From Hofstenia miamia (Eukaryota; Xenacoelomorpha; Acoela), in assembly GCA_004352715.1 (NCBI GenBank), contig SCFE01000016.1:365563-429562 (forward strand): a stretch of 64,000 nt of DNA, read 5' to 3'. Under the pieces are notes generated by a model. It saw only the letters and a program-made list of their open reading frames with translations. It was not told the origin of the DNA and did no database searches. Position 1 is the first letter of the stretch, and the number at the start of each line of letters is the position of its first letter. The translations under genes and the position numbers were made by a program. Shown here one piece after another: positions 32,781 through 43,600 of this stretch.

Positions 32781-34804
32781 GTCTGCGAACAACATGGAAA
32801 TTGCTAACTTCAGTGATTTGAAGTAGGCTGGCATGTTACTTAGAACAGAATAGGCTGATACCAGAGGAGCAGAAGGGATGTAGGACAAAGACAAGAGGAT
32901 GCAAAGATCAGTTGTTAATAGACCAGGCAGTGGTGGAGAATTGTAGAAGAAGGAAGACAAACTTGGCAATGGCATGGATAGACTACAGGAAGGCATATGA
33001 CAGCATATCACATAAGTGGGTATTGAAGATGTTAGAAGCTAATGGAGTTTCACAGAAATGGGTTGAGTTTCTAGAGAGATGGGAAAGTGGCAGACTGAGA
33101 TAGCTGGGCATAGGTTGAGGTTTAGGCGGGGTATATTCCAGGGAGACAGCTTAGCGCCACTACTGTTTGTAGTTAGCTTAATACCTATCACAGAAAAGTT
33201 AAAGGAGACAGGCATAGGGTATAAGATGGAGAAGAATGGTAGAGCAGTGAGTCACCTGTGGTAAATGGACGACCTGAAGATGTATGCTAGTTCAAGGAAG
33301 ATGTTGCAGAGGTAAGTGGAGACATTGGAGAAGGCAAGCAGAGATTCAGGGTTGGAGTTTGGATTAGGAAAGTGTGCAGCAGTGACAATGACTAGAGGCA
33401 AGTGTGTGTACGGGGAGGGGTTGAGGACAAGCAGTGGGGATAAGATTGAAGAAGTCAAAGAGGGGTACAAGTACTTAGGTGTTATAGAGAAAGAAAGAAC
33501 AGATCAAGAGGAAATGAAGATGAGGCTAAGGAAAGAATACAAGAGGAGAGTAAGGAAGGTACTACAGAAGTCAGCATTGAATGGGCAGAACAGCATAAAG
33601 GCAATTAATACGTGGGCAATACCAGTGTTGAGATATTCGGCAGGAATAGTTAGGTGGAATAAGAATGAACTGAGGGAATTAGACAGGGAGACAAGGAAGA
33701 TACTAGCAGCAGAGAGAGCATTCAACCTCAATGGAGATGTAGATAGGCTGTACATGACAAGGCATAAGGGAGGTAAAGGGCTGCTAAGTGTGGAGGAGAC
33801 TGTAGAAGCAGAAGCACTAGGGCTAAAGGAATATGTAGAAGAGCAACCTGAGGGGTCCCTACTAGAGGTCACTAAGGAGTTGAAGAAGATAAGAACTGAG
33901 AGTGAAGGAAAGAAGATATACCGAGTAGGGTGGGAACAAGAGAGGCAAACAAGGTATAGCAGAAGGCAATTGCATGGAGAATACTGGAGGAACACAGAAA
34001 AGTGTGATAGAGAAGAGAGCAACAAGTGGTTAAAGAAGGCAGGACTGAAGAGAGAACAGAAGCACTGATAATGGCAGCACAGGAGCAAGCAATAAGAACA
34101 AACTGGGTGAAGAAGCATATAGACAGAAGAGTAGAAGTAAGTGATAAGTGTAGGCTGTGTAAGAAAGAGGCGGAGACAGTAGATCATCTGATAGCAGGGT
34201 GTGAGAAGTTGGCACAGAATGAGTATAAGTTCAGGCATGACAAGGTGGGAAGAATGGTACACTGGAGTTTGAGCAGGCAGCATGGGTTAGAAGCAGGAGA
34301 CAAGTGGTATGAGCACAAGCCACAGGGCGTCATAGAAAATGAGAAGGTTAAGATACTGTGGGATTTCAACATACAGACGAGCAAAGTGATAGAAGCACGG
34401 AGGCCAGACATAGTAGTGGTAGACAAAGAGAAAAGATTATGAACAGTAATAGACATAGCAGTACCAAAGGACAGGAATGTAGAAAGCAAGGAGAAAGAGA
34501 AGATAGACAAGTACAGAGAGTTAGCAGAGGAAATAGAAAGGCTGTGGAAGTTAAAGAATGTTGAAGTAGTCCCGGTAGTAGTAGGCGCACTAGGAGCAGT
34601 GAGTAAGAAGCATACGAGATACTTGGAGGAGTTGGGAGTACCAAAGTGGGGAGGAGCAGTAGCACAGAAGGCAGCATTGTTAGGAACAGCTAGAGTCCTG
34701 AGGAAAGCTCTCAGACTCCCTGGGAACTGGTGAGTTCCTCGAGCTGAGAGGGATACCAGCATGAAGCTGTGAGATGCAAGGATAATAATAATAATAATAA
34801 TAAT
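32781..34804 (+). pseudogene. R4/Dong-like LINE with restriction-like endonuclease, copy 1, inactive
   Basis: Plus strand, 5'-truncated inside the RT. Motifs in order: [24 protein letters not shown] (motif A), RRGIFQGDSLAPLLF, MDDLKMYASS (motif C), KYLGV, a thumb region, CRLCKKEAETVDHLIAGC (CCHC knuckle), RRPDIVVVD and IDIAVPKD (restriction-like endonuclease), and VVGALGAV near the end. Knowledge: R2/R4/NeSL-group LINEs carry this RT-CCHC-endonuclease order in one frame, and Dong (R4 clade) inserts into TAA repeats. Defects: frameshifts near 33080 and 34055, TAA at 33262 just before MDD (the Tyr of YMDD), TAA at 33313, TGA at 34440. Both junctions are (ATA)n. It interrupts the minus-strand LINE relic. 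Confidence 0.88.
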
Positions 34805-35320
34805 ATAGAACCTTTTAACAACCAAGCGGAAATTCACAATAACCTTTCACTTTGTTCAAATCAATTTTTGCTTTCTAATATTGTAATGCTTATGATAGAA
34901 GTATTTTAACTTTGTATTTAGATTGTCATTTATTCCTAGTTTCACGAATTTTTCATTTAAAATGTTACTGATTTTTTGTCATTTGTAATGAATCCACCAT
35001 TATCATTAATTATATAAAGAATTTCATTTTCTTCATTAAATTTTAAAAAATTTGAAATAAATGACCGTTTTTGTTTAACAGATTTTTTTCAATATAAAGA
35101 TTTTTGTAAGAATGCTTGCAGATCAAAATTGCAATTTGTTGAGGCTTTATTTCTTAATGTTTTATAATGATCATAATTGCTTTTCTCTAATTCATTTTTC
35201 GTTTCTTTAGATATCCATATCTTCCACGTTTTGTTGCCATTCTTTACATTGTGTTTTTGAATCTTTGTAATAGGATAAACTGGAATAATTATTGCTTTTG
35301 CACAACAATGTATCAAAAAA
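34805..35320 (-). pseudogene. LINE relic, pre-RT linker segment
   Basis: Minus strand. KTWKIWISKETKNELEKSNY and nearby KTLRNKASTN resemble the basic linker between endonuclease and RT in jockey/CR1-type elements. It belongs upstream of 32756 once the inserted R4/Dong-like element is removed. Confidence 0.6.
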
Positions 35321-35629
35321 TGCAGTTTATAGTCGATAATTTAAGTTAATCGATACCTTCAAAAAATATTGTTATTAAAGGATTTCTTTGAATAAAATAT
35401 TTTAGCGCAATATCCGTTTGCGTCTTTATATTGCAAAATATTGCACATCTCAGTAAGTGGTCTAATATGAAAAAATCTGTAACAAAAGCTTCATATCAGT
35501 AAAACTTGAGATGTCAGTAAAGATGCAAGCAATCAAAGTTGATATGCGTTAAAAAATTTCATAAAAATAATAGACTATATTAAACAATTAACCGTTAATT
35601 ATAGGAAATTTATTCTGGCTTAAGCTTAG

Positions 35630-35790
35630 TTTCATTGATCCTATGTATATACTTTCGATTATTTTTTAATTTTTGGGGATGGTCAATCTTAAAACTTTGA
35701 TGTCATAATTTAATCCACTTCTTTAGGTGTTCTGATATTTTTGATTTAATTTCGTGCTCTTTTATCATTGTGCTTGTTGTCTGCTAATAT
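35630..35790 (-). repeat. Divergent copy of the 28811-28930 sequence
   Basis: Shares TTAGGTGTTCTGATATT and TTTCGATTATTTTT with 28811-28930 at the far side of the LINE relic, same orientation. Minus-strand frames read ISEHLKKW and KIDHPQKLKNNRK, so it may be coding LINE sequence from tandem copies. Confidence 0.5.
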
Positions 35791-36174
35791 ATCCAATATA
35801 TTAATGTTTAATTGTATAATTTAGAATAATGTTTTTATTAAAATTACTTTTGTATTGAAGAAAGAAAGGGCAGAATTCGCCCAATTGCACTGGGAGAAGT
35901 TTATGTCAAATGTCAAGGGATAGGGCAGCTGCATTTTTTCTGCTCTTCAAGTTGGTATAGGAACTAAAGAGTGTTGTGTTGCCATCATCCATGTTTTGAA
36001 TGAACCGGTGGAAGCTGATGGATCGAAGACATATTTAAGCTAAATATGTCTTTAACAGTCTAGATACTTTTTAGGTAAAGCTTCATTTTCCACAATTATA
36101 TCATTGGGTTTATTTTAACACTCCCAAAATCCACGATTGAAATATGGATGTAAGTCATTGCTTTCAGCTTGTGG

Positions 36175-36345
36175 ATTTCAACATAGAGATGGAGGTGATA
36201 CCCTCAATTAGTGACCATGACCGGTCCGGCTCCGGTCATCCCCTGACCGATCCCAGCGTTTACCAGTCCGGTACCTCGGTTACTCTCATGTGGATACCGG
36301 CTTTGACCGGTCTTCACATTATAAAGTACCGGTTTTTACAGATTT
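36175..36345. repeat. CCGGT-rich islet
   Basis: Repeated GACCGGTC, TCCGGTC, GTCCGGTACC, ATACCGGC, GACCGGTC, TACCGG in about 170 bases of otherwise AT-rich DNA, followed by (CAA)n and (TA)n. It resembles subterminal repeats of a hAT-like element. Confidence 0.5.
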
Positions 36346-36748
36346 ACCAAGAACAACAACAACAACAACATATATATATACCTGAATTAGCATTCAACGC
36401 CTGGTATTTAGATGATGATTCTCTAGTTGGGGACACTCTATCCTCGTGTAAAATATTTGAGATTGTGGTATTAGCTATGAAGAAAGTAGCCTTGGAAGTA
36501 AGTTTACCCAAATGCGAAGCATGGTTGCCTAATCCTAATTATGACTTCAATGCATTGACCAAGACAATCAATGTTCGAAAAGATGGTCTTATCCCCCTTG
36601 AAGCACTATCGCCAAGTGTTCACAATTTGTGCATGAGTTCTTTTCAAAACATGTTTCAAAGTCCACAGAGATATGAATGATATAAAATTTCTTGAAGACC
36701 CAACAGTTAGAATTGCATCCGTTGAGGAGCTGTGCTTTACTACCTAAA

Positions 36749-37001
36749 ATAACGTTTATAAAAACTTATATAAAAACTAAAGTAACTGTTTAGGAACTTC
36801 TACTACAGCAACTGTTGATACAGTACTTGAAAAATTTGATTCAGCAGTCTCTTGAAAGTATAGCNNNNNNNNNNNNNNNNNNNNNATAACGTTTATAAAA
36901 ACTTATATAAAAACTAAAGTAACTGTTTAGGAACTTCTACTACAGCAACTGTTGATACAGTACTTGAAAAATTTGATTCAGCAGTCTCTTGAAAGTATAG
37001 C
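36749..37001. other. Gap with duplicated flanks
   Basis: 36749-36864 (116 bp) is repeated exactly at 36886-37001 on the other side of 21 Ns. The contigs overlap and should have been merged. Confidence 0.95.
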
Positions 37002-37359
37002 AGGTTCACCTGTTTCTGTGCCACAGAGAGTACAGGCATCTGTCAAATTCTAAAGGAGGTATCGGAATACCACTAGCATCGACAATTGCTCCTGCTGTGT
37101 TCAGCTGCTGGTATATCATTTATAACCTTATCAGTTGAATCTCTAGAAGGATGGTCACCAATTCTATAAAAGTGTTCTGCAAGATGTCTTTTATCTTCTG
37201 CCCGAAGCATCTCTTGCGATCTGCATATTTGTCCAACAATTATCAGTAATTTTACAGCTTCTAAGTGCACGACTTATATTATCAAGATATGGTGTTTAGG
37301 GTTTAAGCTGATAATGTACAACTTGTGACATTTGGATTAGAGAGCGACATCGTGTACCA

Positions 37360-38550
37360 GATTAGACTCGACCCGATTTCAAGTCGAGTAGGATCGGGCT
37401 CGGGCACAAGAATATATTGGTTTGATAAAGATCTAAGCAGCAGCATAATGATATGGTAGTGACAATGGCTCAGGTAAAGTTGGGAAAAATGTAACATTAT
37501 CAAATATATTTGTTTAATTTTTTAAAAAAAAATATTCAGGAAATTTTTATTAATCAATAATTAAAAAATGAATCAAAAAGGCATTGAAAATATGTAGATT
37601 ATGATAAAGTAAAATATTCACTATTAATTATTTGAATTCTTGAAATGAGTTCCCCATTTGAATTCATTGACATCTCCGCTAGGAGCAGTAATCTTTGCAT
37701 GATTGCTTCGATATCCAGAATAACTAGCTCTATTCTGAAATGAACTTGAAGCTGATTGTGGACAATGTTTCTTTTTTGGCCTACGATTTGCTGAAAGTGC
37801 ACGCATCAAAGATGATTTAATTAGAAGGACTCATCTTCTTAGACTTAATAGATCATTTACTCATTTTTGTAGCTCGATAGAATTACAGTTGCATTCCATC
37901 TTTCAAGCATTACTCCCAACTGCTGAAATATTTGTTGAGAAATACTGTGTTGTTCTCCATCAGCAACTCTTGCAGCACACATGTAGCAAATTTTGGAAAT
38001 AGTTTTTGAAGATAATAAGGACCAATCTCCTAATGCTTCAGCAGCCTTAGGAACAAATGTGATACCTGCTTCTTGACCAGTTTGACCGTGCTTAACAAAT
38101 TTTCTGTTTTCAGCTACTTCTAATTGTAATTTACAACTATGTGTGATGAAAAATAGAAATATTGAGTAAAACTGGTAAAATTTTAATAACGAAATGGTAG
38201 AATAACTTAATAAGGCTAAAAATGAAAATATTAAGTAAACTACAGATAAAATTTTGAAAAATGACGTGACTGCAAAATCAAAAATATTGTTAAAATGTCT
38301 TTTCATGTCAAAACCTATAGAAAAGTGATTAATATTAATGAAAAATGACCACTTTCAGGTGGCTCCATTTATGTATTTACTCCTTAGTGCTTACTGGTCT
38401 CTATGAAGCACAAGACACTGTCAGTGGCTTAAAATATAAATATTTTGGGCCAAGCTTCTGCCGAATAATTGCTATTTTTAAATAAGCCAGGCCGGGTTTC
38501 GGCCTAAGTTGTATTGGGCTTGGGCCTGACAAATTGGCCCAATTCCAACT
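37360..38550. mobile_element. GGGC-rich islets bounding a possible hAT-like element
   Basis: 37368-37408 has GACTCGACCCG, AAGTCGAGTAGG, ATCGGGCTCGGGC; 38445-38545 has TTGGGCC, GCCAGGCCGGG, CGGCCTAAG, TTGGGCTTGGGCCTG, TTGGCCC. Such clusters are typical subterminal repeats of hAT elements. No terminal repeats or target duplication were established, and a third similar cluster lies at 41571-41735. Confidence 0.35.
37857..38115 (-). pseudogene. C-terminal fragment of the same AWYLDDG-type RT element, opposite strand
   Basis: Minus strand: RKFVKHGQTGQEAGITFVPK, then AEALGDWSLLS and a FQQLGVMLERWNATVI end. These match the RKHG...C...GI-F-P...E-LG-W...QRL-V-L-RGNA tail seen in transposon proteins with the AWYLDDG RT. 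The membrane-like N-terminal part of the open frame up to 38306 is AT-rich noise. Orientation is opposite to the RT fragment at 36144. Confidence 0.6.
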
Positions 38551-40312
38551 TTATCAGTCACCTTATTTTAGCACAGAAACTTGCATTCCTACTGAAGATT
38601 CCTTTGAGTTATTATATTTTTTGTTATAAATGGGAATTTATAACTAAATATAAGTTTTTATCTTATCTGATCTTATCTTATGATTAAGATTATGCTAGAA
38701 TGCTTAAAAAACTTTCTGTAATAATGAATTCTGATATTATTTGATGCATATTTTTTTCAATGTAACTTAGATAGATATTAAGCATTCCATTAATGAATTT
38801 TTTTAGTCATTGTTCATTAATATTTGCATTCAAAGATCTCTTATAATAAACTGAATTATGCAGTTTAAATTCTTCAATGGCAACTGAAAGTTATTATAAA
38901 TTTAAATAAAAAACAATGATTTCTATAAGTAAGTGTTCATTGACATCTAAACATTTCATAGTGAGTTATACATTAAATGAATTTTCTGAAGATGATTGTT
39001 TGTAGCATACTATGTTAGTTTTATAGAGGTGTTTGTATGTATAACAATTTTATCTCATTTTCTCTTATTTTTTATCAAAAAAGATAAATACATCTCAGTG
39101 TAGCTATATTAAAATAACAGTATGTGCTAGAGAAAATCTAAGTAGAAATTCGTGATCAGAAAACTAAATTTAGTAAGAAACAACATAAATTATTCAAGAA
39201 ACAAAAAAAGTGTAATGAGTAATATCAGAAATATCAGCATTTTCAATTTATATAACTTGAGTCTAGAAAGACCTCATAAGTGATAAATATAAATTTGGGA
39301 AAATTTTCTTATTGCAATTTCGAATATATTATGATTTAGCAATTTTAATGATCAGGATTAAGGGAAAAATAGATTGTTGCTAAGCATATTCAGCACTTAA
39401 TGTAAATTTTTTCATCAAAATACATCTAAAAATGGGATTTATTTCCAGATTCTTGAATGCAGAGTCATAAGATTGAATTTTTAATGAATTTTTGCAATAT
39501 ATTTTTAACTAGCTTGTTACAGCTTGTTACAGTGCATAAGCTATATGCTAACTCGTTGTGATCATTAGGAATGTTGGAAAGATCATGATTAACGTTTTGT
39601 ATGCTATTGATTTTCTTCATATTTTGGATAAAAATCAATTCATTCTGAAATTGTTGAATAAAATTACGTTGTATACATGAGGTTTGTTCTGATTCATAAT
39701 TCTAAAAGAAATTTCAAAAATTTATTTATTTCAAGATAAGGATGTTTTACCATTAATGTACATAAGGACAAATTATCATATCAAAAATTTCTTTTATAAT
39801 TTTTTGGAAGAATATAAACTGCAATTTGTAGTTTTATACCAGATTGTGAATTTCTCAATAATTTTCAGTTTTTTTTAGCAGATTTTATCAAAACTGTTTT
39901 GCTAGCTTTTTTATATAAACAACACAGCAGACGAAGATGAGAAATACAAAAATGAAGCACTTACAAATGACATATACATTCGCCTTGCATGAGAAATACA
40001 GAGTTAATTTCACAAATAAATTCAAGGGTTACCTTATGCAAGAGAAATAGAGCTTTTTGTATATTTAAATTTGTTAAACTTTCCTAGGTTAAATTTTATT
40101 TATAATGAGAATATAAGTATATATTATTTGTATGACTGTTTTGTAAAAGCCATTTCAAAATATTGACATCAAATTCAATAAGTGTATATCCAAAATGGGA
40201 GGTGAATAAAATATTTGTTTATGTAAAACCAACTATTTATTTGGATAGAAAACGTTGTATGACTATTTTTTAAATTGCTACCCTAAAATTGAAATAAACT
40301 AGAAAGAGTGCT
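38551..40312. other. AT-rich sequence downstream of the CRAL-TRIO gene
   Basis: I see nothing in this stretch. Confidence 0.4.
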
Positions 40313-40495
40313 TTATTGAAACCCGTACTTTGAAGCATTCAAGAAATACTCCTCACTATCTAAAACTTTTGACATTGAATAATTTATCCAGTTAGAATTG
40401 TTCCCACCAAGTGTAGTTGGAAGGTCTTCTAACACTGCCTGACCAAGTGTGCACTTTATTTTTGTAGCGAATTCCTCTCTTTTGCATGTTATCAT
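40313..40495 (-). CDS. CRAL-TRIO last exon
   Basis: Acceptor tttag|ATGATAAC in phase 0; 60 codons then TAA. It carries VLEDLPTTLGGNN, the LP-x-x-x-GG signature that closes CRAL-TRIO domains, followed by a short tail ending KYGFQ. The stop codon lies inside an AATAAA hexamer (CAA TAA AG). Confidence 0.76.
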   Translation of the reverse strand: MITCKREEFATKIKCTLGQAVLEDLPTTLGGNNSNWINYSMSKVLDSEEYFLNASKYGFQ

Positions 40496-40585
40496 CTAAA
40501 AAATGTACTAAAAATAATGTTCAAATAAAAATTAATTTACAGAATATTTATCATGTGAAATCTACAATATGTACAGAATGACTTT

Positions 40586-40631
<46 letters not shown>

Positions 40632-43600
40632 AAAGTCATTCTGTACATATTGTAGATTTCACATGATANNNNNNNNNNNNNNNNNNNTATATATATATTA
40701 AAAGGAAAACACATTGAACGTTTTCTATTATATTATATAATCATCATCAGCAAATAATTTGCGGCAAAAATGTTTTTACAATTTATAAACTACACTAAAA
40801 TTATAGAATGAAATTTAAAATACATATATATACTTAGTTGGATTAATTTGTTTACTTAATAACTTTGTTTTAGCGCCACTGGGCACATATGAATGTAACA
40901 AATCGAAGCGCAAGTCATACACCTAAACTATGCACTACAGTGTTTATAGATGCCCACATTTGTTGTAGAAAAGCCAGTGATTGCGTTAACAACGCGGAAA
41001 TCCATTATATTCGAAATTTTTCATGATTAATGCTTATTGCTTACAACTACAAACCCAAATATGCTGATACACAGGTTACAAGAAATATTATGTAGCTGAA
41101 GGTAGAACTTAATTCAAAATGTATTTCCCTAAATTCAACTAATACTATATTACTGTGTACCCGGATCTTAGTTAATTTTTTAAACTTTCAAATGCAAGTA
41201 ACCTAGAGAAACAAAAACTGAAGAGTAATGCACATTAATTTAATAAACCTCAATTCCAAAATGGCTTTGAAACCAATTTAGTCTGGATTTTTAGGGGCTC
41301 TTCAGTTCTGGACATTATCCTGGTATGGATAATGATATTAGAACAAAACTTTGCTTAAATATTTCCCATACGAGTTCAATCAACTGCAAATGTTCAGACT
41401 TTTCATGAAATATTTTGTGAATTCCTTTTCTATAGTTATAATTTTGGTTTATTACAATATTACGTTGTAGTTCACTATTGAATGCACTCCCAGTGTGAAC
41501 AGAATAGTGATATCAAACATCTTGAAATCATAACTACAATATTCATTGCAAAGATGTCATCTGAGGGGTACCGTGGGCCAAAAGGGCTAAATAAAGAACG
41601 ATCCGGGCCTGATTTATGAGGTCCAGAAGAGAGAACTTCCAGCTCTATCACTCAACGCAAGGTTAGATTAAAACATAAAAAAAGATTAAGCCCAGTCCAA
41701 GCCAAGCCCAGGCTAGGCCCTCATAAATTATAATGTAGTACATAAATCAAACAAAATTACCAATAATCAGAATTTTAATATTTATTTTGTTTGCAGACCT
41801 TAAGTGTTAAAAGCTTCACGGAATATATCAATTTTTTGAAGTTATTATTATATTAGGAAAAGAATAGTTTCTCTCATGTAAATATTATCTTTCAATTCTC
41901 AACCCAATAATCTCAAAATTTGCATTTTAATTTGAACAAACTTAAAGCTTACCTTCATATTTAACAGTTAGAATTTTTTTTATTCTAGCTATTCGTAAAT
42001 GTAGAGTTTGGGTATTTTTGCTCAAAAGTGTATTCAAATGGGCAAAAATAGTTAACTCATCAAAGTATTGTTTATATTTCTATGCGGTTGCTAAAATAAC
42101 TCTTTAATTATTGAGATGTATGATATGCATAATAATACATTTATGAATTACCATTATCACCATGTTCTGAAGCTTGATATTCATAATAGTTATTACATTT
42201 TTCTATTTTTCAATTTAGTTACCTTAATATGGTATGAATAATAATTACCACCATGCCATAATCTGTAGATTTGAAATTAGTAGGTATTTAAAAATTTTAT
42301 GCAAGACCCTGAAATGCATTTTAATCTATTCTGAAATATAGTTTTGCGACCTCTTCGAAGCATAGTTAAGCATTTCTCATAATACAATTCGAATAAATAA
42401 TCAAAATCACTAACAATAATTGCATCATTAAATTAGCTATCAATAAATAATCTTTTGACGTAATTAAAATTTTTAGTAAAATAATAATTAAATGAATTAA
42501 TAATTTCTTTGAAACCCCTGTTGAATATTTAACTTATAATTTAAATAAGACCTGTTCTTTTGAAGAATCCTTTAAAAATTTGTCTAAGACCGCCTTAATA
42601 GCTTTAAAAACAGTCAAAAAGGGTATATGAGTGTAAATTTGTAAAAATGAAGAAAGAGGCTGACACTCCTCTAGTGCATGAACAATCAGACGGCCAAGAG
42701 TTGTTGAGAAATGCGAAACCTGATGAAATCCCAGTCCTTGCATACTTCCAATTACAACATAGCCATTTTCTTGAGCTGTTGCCTCATAACTCATTACCTC
42801 CACCATCATCACAATTGCTCTAAACATGTCATCTAAGGGATAGTCATCTGGCTCCCACCTGCCTAAAATAAAATGTGACAGTTGAAAAATTTCAAATATT
42901 TTATGTTCAATCCCAATAGTTTCTGTAGTAATGATTAAAAATCTTGGAACATCATGATCCTTAGTAATTTACAAATGGACCCTTTAAACTGTTGACATGC
43001 ATAGCAAGATATTATAGCGAAGTGATAAGCTCAACATAAATAGTAATTTAATTAAAATCGTTGGACAAGAAAATACCATGAGAAATCAGATTATTTTCAG
43101 GAAATGCTATTTCAGGTATTGACTTTTGCATTCGCCTTTCAAAACCAGTATAGGTGAAAGATTGTGTAAATTCAAAATCGAATACCCAAGTCCAAGATTG
43201 AAAAAAATTGAAGAACATGTACAAAACGATGTTAGTATATACATTGTTCTTACCTGCACTGAACTTAACCATAAGCTTGGCAAAAACTTTTATAACACTT
43301 AATTCGAACATTGGACAAGACATTGGGGTTAAAATTTCCAGAGCATAATTTTAAGAAAGCATCAATACTATTTTCTATTATTTAAGCAAATATTAATAAT
43401 AAAACTATTTGCTACCAATAGCGTGGCCCAAAACCAGGTGAGACTGAGTAAGTCGTGCATTATTCGTACAGTGTTTCGTTAGTAAACAAAATCAGTGGAG
43501 AGGACTCGCTTCCTCTCGGTCATTCGTGGAAATACCTCTGTTTGCCGAATGTGAGACATAAATAATAGCATCAATTTCTTTATGTTTGATTAACTAACAC

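Larger units (their letters stand above)
36144..37170 (+). pseudogene. RT fragment with YLDD box, element of the AWYLDDG type
   Basis: The 178-codon frame holds FNAWYLDDDSLVGDTLSS, the catalytic RT box, followed by ALEVSLPKCEAWLPNPN. Beyond 37050 a frame reads SKGGIGIPLASTIAPAVF, like the LGGLGI....APAAY block that follows the RT in this poorly named class. Stops and the 36865 gap lie between. The 5' part of the open frame (36175-36345) contains CCGG-rich repeats and (CAA)n and is probably not protein. Confidence 0.6.

Noticed and set aside
33504-34837. Large minus-strand frames (Ser/Leu/Cys-rich) opposite the R4/Dong-like LINE
   Set aside because: They are shadows of the purine-rich coding strand of the LINE.
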